Positions 36,236-46,846 of a DNA stretch of 64,000 nt are shown in pieces (position 1 is the stretch's first letter; every line of letters starts with the position of its first letter). The stretch is from positions 24,001 through 88,000 of the forward strand of contig CACEBI010000001.1 in the NCBI GenBank assembly GCA_902557705.1. Direction: 5' to 3'. Under the pieces are notes generated by a model. That model was not told the DNA's origin and made no database searches. It saw nothing but the letters and a program-made list of their open reading frames with translations. The translations under genes and the position numbers were made by a program. The DNA is from an uncultured SAR86 cluster bacterium (GTDB lineage: Bacteria > Pseudomonadota > Gammaproteobacteria > Magnimaribacterales > D2472).

Positions 36236-37332
36236 AAAAAAAATTAACTTTTAAAAATTTCTCAATATATTTTGATCAATATTTATTTATTTCTATTAGT
36301 TTATTGTCTGTAATGGGCTTATTTTTTTTATATAGCGCATCCCAAGGAGATCTTAGCGCAGTAATTAAGCAATCAATATTTGTAGGATTCGGATTGTTTT
36401 TAATGTTTATCTTAAGCCAACCAGACCCAGATTTTTATAAGATATTTTCTAGTCTATTCATTGTATTAGCTATAGTGTTGATGTTTGCTACCATGATTTT
36501 TGGAAGAGAGATCAATGGAGCAAAAAGATGGCTAAATTTTGGTTTTTTTACCTTACAAACCTCAGAAATAATAAAAATTGCATTACCAATCTTTTTAGCT
36601 TCTTATTTATATAACAAACCTTTACCAATTAGCTTAAAACATACTTTTATTACGCTAGCTTTAATTTTCTTTATTTTTTATTTAGTTTATTCACAGCCTG
36701 ACCTTGGAACAGGCCTTGTTGTATTCATGGCTGGAATTTATATATTATTTTTGGCAGGGTTAGGCTGGAAATTTATTTTTACATCTTTTGGGTTAATAGT
36801 TCTTTCATTACCTTTTCTATGGAACAATTTTTTAGAACCCTTCCAGAGACAAAGAATTTTAACTTTTATAGATCCCTCTAGTGATCCTTTTGGAAGTAGT
36901 TGGAATATTACACAATCGAAAATTGCTATTGGTTCTGGAGGTATGAGTGGAAAAGGTTTTCAAGAAGGGTCACAGGCAAATTTAAATTTCTTACCTGAAG
37001 CTGAAACAGATTTTATTTTCGCCGTGATTGCTGAAGAGTTTGGATTTCTTGGTATTTGTATCTTACTGTCCTTTTTCTTTTTTATATTATTGAGATGCAT
37101 TTATTTAGCTGTTAATGCTAGAGATAGATTTTGTAGATTAACAATTGGAGGCCTCAGTTTAGTTTTTGCATCTACATTATTTATTAATTTAGGTATGGTC
37201 GTAGGCATAATACCTGTTGTTGGAATGCCTATGCCATTTATCAGCAAAGGAGGCTCATCTTTGTTATCATTCTATATAGCTTTCGGGATCATAATATCCA
37301 TGGCAACACATAAGAAATTAATGCAAAAATGA
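36232..37332 (+). CDS. rodA: Rod shape-determining glycosyltransferase RodA
   Basis: A 366-residue SEDS-family membrane protein with about ten membrane segments. QPDLGTGLVVFMAGIYILFLAG, LPEAETDFIFAVIAEEFGF and the C-terminal MPMPFISKGGSSLLSF are diagnostic. It polymerises lipid II into glycan strands with PBP2. It overlaps mrdA and mltB by 4 bases each, so the series is translationally coupled. Confidence 0.97.
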   Translation: MKKKLTFKNFSIYFDQYLFISISLLSVMGLFFLYSASQGDLSAVIKQSIFVGFGLFLMFILSQPDPDFYKIFSSLFIVLAIVLMFATMIFGREINGAKRWLNFGFFTLQTSEIIKIALPIFLASYLYNKPLPISLKHTFITLALIFFIFYLVYSQPDLGTGLVVFMAGIYILFLAGLGWKFIFTSFGLIVLSLPFLWNNFLEPFQRQRILTFIDPSSDPFGSSWNITQSKIAIGSGGMSGKGFQEGSQANLNFLPEAETDFIFAVIAEEFGFLGICILLSFFFFILLRCIYLAVNARDRFCRLTIGGLSLVFASTLFINLGMVVGIIPVVGMPMPFISKGGSSLLSFYIAFGIIISMATHKKLMQK

Positions 37333-38216
37333 AAAAATATATTTTTATGTCTGTAATAATCTCACTCTCTATTCAGGGTGATTATTTACAGCATTCCAAG
37401 TCCCAGGCTTTAATAGATGAGCTTGTTACAGAGCATGGATTTGAAAAATCATTTGTGGAAGATGTTTTATCAAGCGCTGTAAGACAACAAAAAATAATTG
37501 ATTCAATTTCAAAACCTGCTGAATTTACTTGGACATGGGATAGATATAAAAAATTGTTTATAGAAGATAAAAGAATTGCTAATGGAAAACTATTCATTAA
37601 AAATAACCTTCAAACACTTGAAAGAGCAGAAAAAGAATTTGGAGTACCCAAGGAGGTAATAACTTCAATTCTAGGTGTTGAAACAAGGTATGGAAAAATT
37701 CAAGGCAGTTATAGGGTCATTGATAGTTTGCTAACACTTGGTTTTGATTATCCAAGGAGAGCAAAATTTTTTAGAAAAGAGCTCGTTGACTTTTTTTTAC
37801 TAACTAGAGAAAACGAGCTAAATATAAATGAAATAAAGGGCTCATATGCAGGTGCAATGGGTTATGGACAATTTATTTCTTCAAGTTATAGAGCATATGC
37901 AATTGATTATGATGGAGATGGATATGCAGATTTATTTAGTTCGGTTGATGATGCAATAGGAAGTATAGCCAACTACTTGTATATTCATGGCTGGAAAAAA
38001 GAAGGACAAATCATTTATGATGCGTATCCAAATAATGTGAGGAAAGTTTTTAAACCAAATAAAAACCTTTCGAAATTTATACCATTAAGCTTTAATGAGG
38101 ATGGAAAAGATTTATATTTCATTGGGGATGATAACTTTATTGCAATAACCAAATATAATATTAGTCACTTTTACGCTATGGCAATTTATTATTTATCAGA
38201 AGAGTTAACAAAATGA
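37329..38216 (+). CDS. mltB: Membrane-bound lytic murein transglycosylase B
   Basis: A 295-residue lytic transglycosylase. The catalytic Glu118 lies in LGVETRYGK, with GAMGYGQFISSSYRAYA and the calcium-binding DYDGDGYADL loop of the MltB family. It cleaves glycan strands to 1,6-anhydroMurNAc ends in the periplasm. The N-terminus is hydrophobic (about 3-16), but I see no lipobox Cys, so it may be secreted rather than a lipoprotein. Its position takes the place of rlpA in the E. coli order. Confidence 0.94.
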   Translation: MKKYIFMSVIISLSIQGDYLQHSKSQALIDELVTEHGFEKSFVEDVLSSAVRQQKIIDSISKPAEFTWTWDRYKKLFIEDKRIANGKLFIKNNLQTLERAEKEFGVPKEVITSILGVETRYGKIQGSYRVIDSLLTLGFDYPRRAKFFRKELVDFFLLTRENELNINEIKGSYAGAMGYGQFISSSYRAYAIDYDGDGYADLFSSVDDAIGSIANYLYIHGWKKEGQIIYDAYPNNVRKVFKPNKNLSKFIPLSFNEDGKDLYFIGDDNFIAITKYNISHFYAMAIYYLSEELTK

Positions 38217-39370
38217 AAAAAATATTAATAATACCTTTATTGACATCACTATTTTCTTATGGTCAAAGTTTTGTACCTGATGCACCAGACCTCGACGTAA
38301 AAAGCTATATTTTAATTGAGCCTAACACGAATACAGTAATCGCAGAATTTAATTCGAACTCTGAAATAGAGCCTGCCAGTATGACTAAAATTATGACGGC
38401 ATATGTTACTGCCGATCAGATTGCAAATGATTCAATTTCTCTAGAAGATGAAGTTCTAATAAGTGAAAAAGCTTGGAGGATGGAGGGTTCGAGAATGTTT
38501 ATTGAGGCTGGAAAAAAAGTCAGTGTATCTGACTTGCTCAAGGGGATAATAATTCAGTCTGGGAATGATGCATCTGTAGCTATATCGGAATACGTCAGTG
38601 GGTCAGAAAAAGGTTTTGTCGAACTTATGAATAAATATGCAAGATCATTAAATATGAACAATACTATTTTTCAAAATTCAACGGGTCTTCCTGATGAGAA
38701 TCATTTTTCAACTGCACAAGACTTAGCAATCTTGACATCTAACTTAATAACAAAGTTTCCAGATATATATTCTTTCTATAAAGAAAAGCAGTTCACTTTT
38801 AACGACATCAAACAACTTAACAGAAATAAGCTCTTATGGAGAGATGAATCTTCCGACGGAGTTAAAACAGGTCATACGCAAGCAGCGGGTTATTGTTTAG
38901 TTGGTTCTGCTAAAAGGGGCGATATGCGTTTAATTACAGTGGTTGCAGGTAGTGATTCAGATAATAATAGATTTTTAGCAAGTCAGAGGTTGCTTGAATA
39001 TGGCTTTAGATATTATGAGACACAAAAAGTCATAAATGCTAACCAAGAATACAAAAAAATAAATATTTGGGGTGGTGTTGAGAAGACGCTTGCTTTAGGT
39101 GTGCAGGAAGATATTTCCATAACGCTTCCGCGAACAAACTTTAAAGATCTAACTGTCAATTTTAAATATAGTAATAATATTGAAGCACCCATTAAAATTG
39201 GTCAAAAAATTGGTACCTTAGAAATTGTAAGCAAGGATGATGTAGTTCTTTCAACTAGTCTAGTTGCATTGGAAGATATAAAGTCTAAGGGTTTCTTTGG
39301 AAGACTTTGGTCAAAATTTATATTGTGGATATTAAGTCTTTTTGGAATGACGGAGAATGCATCAGATTAA
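38213..39370 (+). CDS. dacA: D-alanyl-D-alanine carboxypeptidase (PBP5/6 type)
   Basis: A 385-residue low-molecular-weight PBP. A signal peptide (about 1-19) is followed by the active-site motif SMTK (Ser56, Lys59), SGND (SxN) and KTGHT (KTG), then the C-terminal domain and an amphipathic anchor helix (FGRLWSKFILWILSLFG). It trims the terminal D-Ala of muropeptides. Its last codons overlap the D-amino acid aminotransferase start by 14 bases. Confidence 0.96.
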   Translation: MKKILIIPLLTSLFSYGQSFVPDAPDLDVKSYILIEPNTNTVIAEFNSNSEIEPASMTKIMTAYVTADQIANDSISLEDEVLISEKAWRMEGSRMFIEAGKKVSVSDLLKGIIIQSGNDASVAISEYVSGSEKGFVELMNKYARSLNMNNTIFQNSTGLPDENHFSTAQDLAILTSNLITKFPDIYSFYKEKQFTFNDIKQLNRNKLLWRDESSDGVKTGHTQAAGYCLVGSAKRGDMRLITVVAGSDSDNNRFLASQRLLEYGFRYYETQKVINANQEYKKINIWGGVEKTLALGVQEDISITLPRTNFKDLTVNFKYSNNIEAPIKIGQKIGTLEIVSKDDVVLSTSLVALEDIKSKGFFGRLWSKFILWILSLFGMTENASD

Positions 39371-40184
39371 AGCTGTATTCAATGGTAATTTTGATTACAT
39401 AGAAAATATAAAAGTTTCTCCTTTCTCAAGGGCGTATACATTCTCAGACAGTGTTTACGAGGTTATACCTTTCTATAACAAGAAATCTATTTCATTAGAA
39501 AGTCACATTGAAAGGCTTCAAAGAAGTGTAGATGCTCTTTCAATCAACTTAGATTTAAAAATAGTTACAACTGAAATCAATCAGCTGTTATCTTCGTCGA
39601 GTTTTGATAATGGCTATATTTATTATCAAGTCACCAGAGGTGAAGATTTAATCAGATCACATATGCACTCTGACCAAATGAAAACAGAAACTTTTGGTTA
39701 TATAACTCCTTGTTCATTTGAAACTAAAAGATTAAATGTAATGATTTGTGAAGATATAAGATGGGGAAGATGCGATATAAAATCAACTTCATTATTAGCC
39801 AATGTTTTGAATATGAATAATGCTAAATTACATGATTGTGATGAAGTCATTATGCATAAACACGGAATCTTAACTGAGGCTGGAGCTTCTAATTTGTTCT
39901 TTATTAAAGACAATAATGTTTGCACACCAGCGCTATCTAACAATATTTTGCCAGGTATTACTAGATCGATTTTAATTGATGCTTTGTCTGATAAAGGTAT
40001 TAAGGTTTTTGAAGGAGATTTTAATCACCTTGAACTTAAAACCGCAACATCTGCATGGCTTACAAGCTCTACCAAAGGAATTGCTCCAATAGAAAATATA
40101 GTTAATATTGATAACTCACTAAGTCTTGATGATTCTCTATATATCTCCTGTAAGGAAATTTTTGACTCTAAATTTTTTGGCTAA
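39357..40184 (+). CDS. dat: D-amino acid (D-alanine) aminotransferase
   Basis: A 275-residue class IV PLP aminotransferase. RWGRCDIKSTSLLANVLN carries the PLP lysine, and TEAGASNLFFIKDN plus LPGITRSILIDAL are typical of D-alanine aminotransferases rather than IlvE. It interconverts D-Ala and D-Glu, linking precursor supply to wall synthesis. dacA followed by this gene is a common order in gammaproteobacteria. It ends 5 bases from the convergent holA gene. Confidence 0.9.
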   Translation: MHQIKAVFNGNFDYIENIKVSPFSRAYTFSDSVYEVIPFYNKKSISLESHIERLQRSVDALSINLDLKIVTTEINQLLSSSSFDNGYIYYQVTRGEDLIRSHMHSDQMKTETFGYITPCSFETKRLNVMICEDIRWGRCDIKSTSLLANVLNMNNAKLHDCDEVIMHKHGILTEAGASNLFFIKDNNVCTPALSNNILPGITRSILIDALSDKGIKVFEGDFNHLELKTATSAWLTSSTKGIAPIENIVNIDNSLSLDDSLYISCKEIFDSKFFG

Positions 40185-40188
40185 TATT

Positions 40189-41169
40189 TTAATTAGTAGT
40201 CATGCCTATAATCATTCTATCTATATCATCCCAGAAATTTTTTTTAGATAAGCCTTTGCTAGTTAGATCCAGCTCATAAACATTTTTTTGCAATGATATA
40301 AGTTTTTGTAAAGAATGAAATTTAATGAAATTCATATAACTAGCAATTTTGCTGCTCCAGATACCTGACTTTTCAAGGCTTAATTTAGGGTTTGTGTTTT
40401 GTTTTGCAATAGTCGAGCTAGTAATAATTTTTCCAATTATCCAAACCAATAGAGGAGCATAATGTGCTTCAGAATCTTTTATTGAGCTAGTAATTCTCAA
40501 TGCATGTTTAGTATTTAAACTTGTTAGAGCATCCTCAAGCTCAGAAGGCTCAAACTCAGCTGAATCTGAATAAAAAAGACTGGAAATATCAATACCGTTT
40601 TTGTAAATTAATTTAAGGATATTTATTTCATTTTGTTGAGCAACCAGGTTCCCGGAATTCAATTCGTATATGTTTTGTATAAGACTTTTTCTATCTTGTT
40701 CAGGAATAAATCCTAACTGTGCTTTCAACCAGATTTTTTCTTCAAAAGATTTTAATTTACCACACTCAATGATGAGAGCATTTTTTTCCATTGCTTTATA
40801 TAGTTTTGTTTTACTATTTAATTTTTCGTTATGAGAATTAATAATAATGGCAATATTTTCGTTATTAAAAATATTTTCTATTTGAAATATCTTTTCTATT
40901 TTTTCTGGCAATCGTCCTTGATCATGACTTATATCAATTATCAATTTAGATCCAAAAAGAGAACCGCCAGAACTTTCAATAATAATCTGCTCAATGTTAT
41001 CAAAGTTTTCTTTGGTTATAAGCCTTCTCTCACTAAATCCTTTTTGAGATAAATATTCTTTTATTAAATCTTTTGAATTGTTTCTAAGAACGACTTCAGA
41101 GCCATATATAAAAAAAATATTTTGAGATTTCTCTAGATATTTTCCTAGAGAGAGCGATTCACATTTCAA
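40189..41169 (-). CDS. holA: DNA polymerase III delta subunit
   Basis: A 326-residue clamp-loader subunit that opens the beta clamp. The N-terminal FFIYGSEVVLRNNSKDLIKEYL and the helical C-terminal collar domain fit HolA, although the sequence is divergent as usual for this protein. Position after lptE, with an 11-base overlap, supports the call; leuS-lptE-holA is a conserved gammaproteobacterial operon. nadD, often next, is absent here. Confidence 0.88.
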   Translation of the reverse strand: MKCESLSLGKYLEKSQNIFFIYGSEVVLRNNSKDLIKEYLSQKGFSERRLITKENFDNIEQIIIESSGGSLFGSKLIIDISHDQGRLPEKIEKIFQIENIFNNENIAIIINSHNEKLNSKTKLYKAMEKNALIIECGKLKSFEEKIWLKAQLGFIPEQDRKSLIQNIYELNSGNLVAQQNEINILKLIYKNGIDISSLFYSDSAEFEPSELEDALTSLNTKHALRITSSIKDSEAHYAPLLVWIIGKIITSSTIAKQNTNPKLSLEKSGIWSSKIASYMNFIKFHSLQKLISLQKNVYELDLTSKGLSKKNFWDDIDRMIIGMTTN

Positions 41170-41626
41170 AGAGACTAACCTCTAGTAGTAATTGGTTATA
41201 TATTTCATTATTAATAATTTTTTTTAGACTTTCGACTGTCTCCTGTTCAGCAAAAGGATTTAGCTCGCTCGATTTATGTCTTTTCATTACTCTAATATTT
41301 TTATTTTTTGTTTTTAATTTACTAATAATTTCAAGTTGGACGCTTGCAGTTATTTCACCTTCAAGCGACCTAAGGGACGATCCAGCATATATATTGTAAT
41401 TATTTGAATTAAAGTTTCTTAAATAAATACGAGTTTTATTTTCATCTTTTAGTGCTGAATGATTAAAAGATATATCTAATATTTCTTTAAGAGAGTCAGG
41501 AATTGAATCATCATAGTAGACCAAATAGTTTTCCCTACTATTTGAATCTAATGCTATTTGGTTATAACTACAGCTTGAAACTATAAATATAGAAATGAAA
41601 AAAATTAAATAATAACGAAGCAGCAT
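41159..41626 (-). CDS. lptE: LPS-assembly lipoprotein LptE
   Basis: A 155-residue lipoprotein when started at ATG 41626; a TTG at 41647 would add 7 residues. The signal peptide ends with a lipobox at VSSC, so the mature protein is lipid-anchored in the outer membrane. LptE plugs LptD and helps insert LPS. The body is poorly conserved, but LEGEITASVQLEI and the location between leuS and holA support the name. Confidence 0.85.
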   Translation of the reverse strand: MLLRYYLIFFISIFIVSSCSYNQIALDSNSRENYLVYYDDSIPDSLKEILDISFNHSALKDENKTRIYLRNFNSNNYNIYAGSSLRSLEGEITASVQLEIISKLKTKNKNIRVMKRHKSSELNPFAEQETVESLKKIINNEIYNQLLLEVSLFEM

Positions 41627-41683
41627 AAAATTTATCTTAACTAGCAAATAAAAAATATTAAAGTAATAAGAAGAATAAATTAA

Positions 41684-44098
41684 CTAGATAACAAAATTAA
41701 TAATTTTTCCCTTGATATAGATTACTTTTTTTATATTTTTACCATCAAGATTGATGGCAACATTCTCAATTTTTTTTGCCATTTCCTCTATTTGGTTTTG
41801 GGTATCTTCAATTCTAGCAGTTGTCTTTCCTCTAACCTTTCCATTAATTTGTATTACTAATTCAAATTCAGATACTTCTAATAAGCTGTCTTCAACTTTA
41901 GGCCACGAGGACTCTATTTCTTCTGGAGCATCCAAGTTATAAAAATGGTTCCATAAGAATTCTGATACATGAGGGGCAATAGGATTAAGAGTTTTAAGAA
42001 TAATGATTATTGTTTCATTTATACAATATTTTTTTGAGTTTGATGCATCTTCATCTTTAAAATCATCCGGTATAGCATTTAGCAGCTCCATTATTGAAGC
42101 TATAGCAGTATTAAAAGAAAATCTTGTCTCAAAATCATGAGTAACTTTTTTTAGTGTTGTATGTGTTTTTCTTCTTAAATCTAGTTCTTCTTTTGAAAAG
42201 TTGTCTGGAGTATTAATGTTTTCGTAATTTCTGCTTACGACTAAATTCCACACCTTTTTTATAAACCTTGATGCTCCCTCAACAGAAGATTCAGACCATT
42301 CCAGGCTTTGTTCTGGTGGCGCAGTGAACATCATATAAAGTCTTACGGTGTCAGCGCCGTATTTATCAATATAGGACTGTGGATCAACTGTATTGCCTTT
42401 TGATTTTGACATCTTTGCACCATCTTTAAGAACCATGCCTTGAGTTAAAAGTTTTTTAAATGGTTCGTTACCCTCAACCATTCCCATGTCTCTGAGAGCC
42501 TTATGAAAAAATCTTGAATAAAGTAAGTGGAGTATTGCGTGTTCAATACCGCCAATATATAAATCTACAGGAAGCCAATACTTTGAATTTTCATCAAAAA
42601 TTTCACTATCATTATCTGCAGAAGTAAATCGAGCGTAGTACCAAGATGAATCCATAAAGGTATCAAATGTATCAGTTTCTCTTTCAATACCATCGGATAT
42701 TTTATAGAACTTTTCATTTTGACTTAAAGGGATTGGCGGAGAGTTTTTTGGTAACTCAGGAAGAACTACAGGAAGTTCATTTTCTCCAACTAATTTAGCA
42801 TTACCATTTTCATATATAACAGGTATTGGACATCCCCAATATCTTTGTCTGCTCACGCCCCAGTCTCTTAATCGAAATTGTATAAGTCCCTCACCAAGAT
42901 TTTTTTCACTTAGCTCTTCAATGATTTTTTTTGATGCTGAATCAGAATCTAAGTCATTGTATCCATTGGAATTAAGCAAGATTCCTCTGGTAAGAACTGG
43001 TAATTCATCATTGGTACTAGTTGATATAACTTGCTTGATATCAAGATTATATTTTGAAGCAAATTCAAAATCTCTCTGATCATGCCCTGGAACACCCATA
43101 ACAACACCTGTTCCATAATCAAGAAGAACAAAGTTACCAATCCAAACTGGAATTTCTTCATTCGTAAGCGGGTGAATAACTTTCATTCCAGTATCAATAC
43201 CAAGCTTTTCGGCCTTTGCCATATCCGCTTCTGCAGCAGATGTTTCTTTGCATTGCTTAAGAAAAGATTCTATCTTTTTATCTTGTTCCGATAGATTTAA
43301 AGCAATTTTATGATTAGGAGAAATAGCTACAAAAGAGACACCAAAAATCGTATCAGGTCTTGTTGAGAAAGCAGTTAGATATTCGTTTGAATCTTTAATT
43401 TGATATTTTATTTCTGCTCCATGAGATTTACCTATCCAGTTTTCTTGCATAGTTTTTACATTTTCTGGCCAATCAACTTCGTTTAAAGATGAGAGTAGCT
43501 CATCAGCATAATCAGTAATTTTTATAAACCACTGATCAATTTCTTTAATTTCTACTGGGGCTCCAGATCTCCATCCTTTTCCATCTATTACTTGTTCATT
43601 TGCAAGCACAGTTTCATCTATGGGATCCCAGTTAACTAGCGATTTTTTCTTATATACAAGACCTTTTTCAAAGAATTTTTTAAAGATTAATTGTTCCCAT
43701 TTATAATAATTTGGCTCGCAGGTTCTTAACTCTTTTGACCAGTCATATCCTAAACCTAGCGATATGAGTTGTTGCTTCATATGTTCTATATTGTCATTTG
43801 TCCATTCTTTCGGACTTACTTCATTTGCTATTGCTGCATTTTCTGCAGGCAACCCAAATGCATCCCATCCCATTGGTTGAAATACATTAAAGTTATTCAT
43901 TCTTTTGTATCTAGATATTACATCGCCAATGGTATAGTTTCTGACATGACCCATATGAAGCTTGCCTGATGGATATGGAAACATTGAGAGGCAATAATAT
44001 TTTTCACGATCATCTGGTTTTGCTTCAAATCTGCCATCTTCAATCCACTTTTTTTGAGCAGATTCTTCAATTTTTTTTGGATTATATTCAGCTGTCAT
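41684..44098 (-). CDS. leuS: Leucyl-tRNA synthetase
   Basis: An 804-residue class I synthetase charging tRNA-Leu. The HIGH-type motif is [15 protein letters not shown], and the KMSKS loop is [11 protein letters not shown]. The CP1 editing domain (with TRPDTIFG) and the zinc-like region are present, and the length is slightly below E. coli (860). It overlaps the accC end by 11 bases, joining two conserved operons (accBC and leuS-lptE-holA) in one run. Confidence 0.98.
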   Translation of the reverse strand: MTAEYNPKKIEESAQKKWIEDGRFEAKPDDREKYYCLSMFPYPSGKLHMGHVRNYTIGDVISRYKRMNNFNVFQPMGWDAFGLPAENAAIANEVSPKEWTNDNIEHMKQQLISLGLGYDWSKELRTCEPNYYKWEQLIFKKFFEKGLVYKKKSLVNWDPIDETVLANEQVIDGKGWRSGAPVEIKEIDQWFIKITDYADELLSSLNEVDWPENVKTMQENWIGKSHGAEIKYQIKDSNEYLTAFSTRPDTIFGVSFVAISPNHKIALNLSEQDKKIESFLKQCKETSAAEADMAKAEKLGIDTGMKVIHPLTNEEIPVWIGNFVLLDYGTGVVMGVPGHDQRDFEFASKYNLDIKQVISTSTNDELPVLTRGILLNSNGYNDLDSDSASKKIIEELSEKNLGEGLIQFRLRDWGVSRQRYWGCPIPVIYENGNAKLVGENELPVVLPELPKNSPPIPLSQNEKFYKISDGIERETDTFDTFMDSSWYYARFTSADNDSEIFDENSKYWLPVDLYIGGIEHAILHLLYSRFFHKALRDMGMVEGNEPFKKLLTQGMVLKDGAKMSKSKGNTVDPQSYIDKYGADTVRLYMMFTAPPEQSLEWSESSVEGASRFIKKVWNLVVSRNYENINTPDNFSKEELDLRRKTHTTLKKVTHDFETRFSFNTAIASIMELLNAIPDDFKDEDASNSKKYCINETIIIILKTLNPIAPHVSEFLWNHFYNLDAPEEIESSWPKVEDSLLEVSEFELVIQINGKVRGKTTARIEDTQNQIEEMAKKIENVAINLDGKNIKKVIYIKGKIINFVI

Positions 44099-45437
44099 TT
44101 TTCAAAAATTCATTTTCTAAATAGTTAATTGTATGCTTATTAGCAACAAAAGTTTCATCATGAAGAATTCTTTGATGAAGAGAATGATTGGTTTTAATAC
44201 CATTAATAAAAAACTCATCTAATGCACTGATCATTCTTTTAATAGCAGAATTTCTTGAATTAGCTTGAGTTATTATTTTTGCTAAAAGGGAATCATAATA
44301 GGGCGGAACAGTATAGCCCCCATATATGTGCGAATCGTACCTAATACCAAAACCACCAGGTATATGCATTTTAGTAATTTTTCCTGGTGAGGGTTGGAAT
44401 GTTTCTGGATCCTCTGCATTAATCCTACATTCCATCGCATGACCGCTAAAATTTATAGATTCTTGACTTAAAGATATTTCCATACCAAGGGCAATTCTTA
44501 GTTGAGCTTTCACAATGTCGAATCCAGTTATCATTTCTGTAACAGGATGTTCAACCTGAATTCTTGTATTCATTTCAATGAAGTAGAATTCACCATCTTC
44601 ATATAAGAATTCAATTGTTCCTGCTCCTTCATATTTAAGTTTTTTACATAAGTTGATAGATGCCTCATATGTTTGCTCGAGTGCATTTTTATCTATATTT
44701 TTTGCAGGTGCTTCTTCAATAATTTTTTGATGTCTTCTCTGCATACTGCAATCTCTAGTTCCTAAATGTATCGCATGGCCCTTACCATCACCCACAACTT
44801 GAATTTCGATATGCCTTGGATTAGGAATAAATTTTTCTAAATAAATCTTTTCATTGCCAAAGGCATTTTTTGCCTCTTGCATGGTTATCTCAGCGCTTGA
44901 AATAAGATTATCTTCGTTTTCAACAACCCTCATCCCGCGACCACCACCACCAGCAGTTGCTTTAATCATGATTGGATATCCTATTTCTTTTGCAATTTTT
45001 TTAAATTCTTCGGAGTCTTCTGGAATATCATTTTTATAACCTGGAACAATCTGAATACCAGAGTCTTCAGCTAATGTTTTAGCAGTTATTTTATCTCCCA
45101 TACTCTTTATAGTTTCTGAGCTTGGACCAATAAATTTAAAACCACTTTTTTCACACATCTCTGCAAAATTAGAATCTTCGGCAAGAAAACCATAACCAGG
45201 ATAAATAGCATCTACTTGTGTTAATTCAGCAGCTGAAAGAATGGCTGGTGTATTAAGATAGCTTTCAAGTGGAGATGCTGGGCCGATACAGACTGTTTCA
45301 TCTGAAAATTTCAAATGTTTTAAATCTTTATCACCTTCTGAATATACTGAAACAGTTGAAATATTTAACTCTTTGCAGGCTCTTATAGCCCTAAGGGCTA
45401 TTTCTCCTCTATTTGCGATGAGAACTTTAAAAGGCAT
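44088..45437 (-). CDS. accC: Acetyl-CoA carboxylase biotin carboxylase subunit
   Basis: A 449-residue ATP-grasp enzyme that carboxylates biotin on Acc[15 protein letters not shown] is the glycine-rich ATP loop, and [16 protein letters not shown] carries catalytic residues. Length is the same as in E. coli. It follows accB after 6 bases and overlaps leuS by 11 bases. Confidence 0.98.
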   Translation of the reverse strand: MPFKVLIANRGEIALRAIRACKELNISTVSVYSEGDKDLKHLKFSDETVCIGPASPLESYLNTPAILSAAELTQVDAIYPGYGFLAEDSNFAEMCEKSGFKFIGPSSETIKSMGDKITAKTLAEDSGIQIVPGYKNDIPEDSEEFKKIAKEIGYPIMIKATAGGGGRGMRVVENEDNLISSAEITMQEAKNAFGNEKIYLEKFIPNPRHIEIQVVGDGKGHAIHLGTRDCSMQRRHQKIIEEAPAKNIDKNALEQTYEASINLCKKLKYEGAGTIEFLYEDGEFYFIEMNTRIQVEHPVTEMITGFDIVKAQLRIALGMEISLSQESINFSGHAMECRINAEDPETFQPSPGKITKMHIPGGFGIRYDSHIYGGYTVPPYYDSLLAKIITQANSRNSAIKRMISALDEFFINGIKTNHSLHQRILHDETFVANKHTINYLENEFLKNDS

Positions 45438-45443
45438 GATAAT

Positions 45444-45884
45444 TTAGTTAATTGTTATGATGTGTTGTCCGTACTCTACTGGTTGCCCATCTTCTACGTC
45501 AATTGAAACTACTTTACCGCTAAAATCAGATTTTATTTCATTCATCATTTTCATAGCTTCAATGATGCAAAGAACATCACCTTCTTGAACGACATCACCA
45601 ACTTTTATGAAAGGATCCTTATCAGGACTTGGTTTTCTATAAAAAGTCCCAACAATTGGTGATGTAACTTTGTTACCTATAACTTCTTCTTGAGGTACTT
45701 CTTCTTGAGAGACAATATTGGAAGCTTCATGAATAACTTGTTTTTGTATTATTGGTTCCGCATATGTTTGAGACTTATTGTCTCTTGAAATACGAACTGA
45801 TTCGTCTCCTTGGCTGACTTGTATTTCCTTAAGATCTGAGTCTTGTAACATTTCTATTAACTTTTTAATCTTTCTAATGTCCAT
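45444..45884 (-). CDS. accB: Biotin carboxyl carrier protein
   Basis: A 146-residue carrier subunit of acetyl-CoA carboxylase. The C-terminal biotinyl domain has EAMKMMNEI, with the Lys that receives biotin. The N-terminal [22 protein letters not shown] segment is typical of AccB, and an acidic, flexible linker joins the two. The gene starts directly after aroQ. Confidence 0.98.
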   Translation of the reverse strand: MDIRKIKKLIEMLQDSDLKEIQVSQGDESVRISRDNKSQTYAEPIIQKQVIHEASNIVSQEEVPQEEVIGNKVTSPIVGTFYRKPSPDKDPFIKVGDVVQEGDVLCIIEAMKMMNEIKSDFSGKVVSIDVEDGQPVEYGQHIITIN

Positions 45885-46328
45885 CTATTTCTCCAAATTA
45901 TTTTTAATAGCATCATTGAGTGCTAATTCATAACCCTTTAAACCTTGTCCTAAGAATACTTTTTTTGCTATGTCAGAAAGATATGAAAATTTTCGAAAAT
46001 CTTCTCTATTATTGATGTCCGAAATGTGCACCTCATAGAATGGTATTCCTACCCCAGAAAGAGCATCTCTTATTGCTATGCTTGTGTGAGTGAACGCACC
46101 AGGGTTAATCACAATTGAATTAATATTGTTTTTGAGTTTTGCATCATGAATTGCATTAATTATTTCATGCTCAGCATTAGTTTGTATGCAATGTAATTTA
46201 TGGCCTTGATTCTGAGCAATAAGTACAAGATTTTCCTCAAGTTCTGATAAGGTCATCTCACCATATATTTCTCTTTCTCTCATACCTAATAAGTTTAAAT
46301 TAGGCCCATTTATTAATAAAATGTTCAT
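45885..46328 (-). CDS. aroQ: Type II 3-dehydroquinate dehydratase
   Basis: A 147-residue shikimate-pathway enzyme converting 3-dehydroquinate to 3-dehydroshikimate. [20 protein letters not shown] carries the catalytic Arg/Tyr loop, and [16 protein letters not shown] and [16 protein letters not shown] complete the active site. aroQ-accB-accC is a conserved order. Confidence 0.97.
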   Translation of the reverse strand: MNILLINGPNLNLLGMREREIYGEMTLSELEENLVLIAQNQGHKLHCIQTNAEHEIINAIHDAKLKNNINSIVINPGAFTHTSIAIRDALSGVGIPFYEVHISDINNREDFRKFSYLSDIAKKVFLGQGLKGYELALNDAIKNNLEK

Positions 46329-46370
46329 TTTTGAGATTTTAGCAGAATTTAACCGAAATTTGTTATATTT

Positions 46371-46787
46371 TTAAAGAAGTTTATGTATTTGAACTGGGTA
46401 GCAGATACCAACATCTGCACAGCCTTGGTATTTTATCAATATATTATTTAAATCCAACCCTATAGATTTATTTAATTTAATTAATACTTTGTCTCTAAAT
46501 ATTTTACTTTCACCAAAGAACTCATCGTTATGGATAGACTCCTCAGACTCCAAAACTTCAAAGTTTAATGCTTCATAATTATTTTCAATTTTTATACTTT
46601 TAAAGTACAAGTAGTACCCTTCTTTAATATTCCAAGAAATCAATATGGAATCATCACTTATGGTTGTTTCAATATTAAAGGCTTTATTTGCAGGCAAGAC
46701 ATTATTTTGTTTAATTAAAAAATCAGACGTATTGGAATTAGAGTATAAATTTAAAGATAGGAGTATAATTGCAATAAATTTCTTCAT
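46371..46787 (-). CDS. Stand-alone DsbD N-terminal (alpha) domain
   Basis: A 138-residue exported protein with a signal peptide (about 1-18). It matches only the periplasmic N-domain of DsbD: IKEGYYLYFKSIKI, DEFFGESKIFRDKV and YQGCADVGICYP, whose two Cys form the redox pair that passes electrons to DsbC and similar proteins. The eight-helix membrane domain and C-terminal thioredoxin domain of full DsbD (about 565 residues) are missing. It lies where pseudomonads carry full dsbD, before aroQ-accB-accC. It may work with a separate CcdA-like protein encoded elsewhere. Confidence 0.88.
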   Translation of the reverse strand: MKKFIAIILLSLNLYSNSNTSDFLIKQNNVLPANKAFNIETTISDDSILISWNIKEGYYLYFKSIKIENNYEALNFEVLESEESIHNDEFFGESKIFRDKVLIKLNKSIGLDLNNILIKYQGCADVGICYPVQIHKLL

Positions 46788-46846
46788 AGAGTTAAGAATA
46801 AACTTCTAAGTTATTAAAATAAAGTACAACATTATTTATAAGAATC

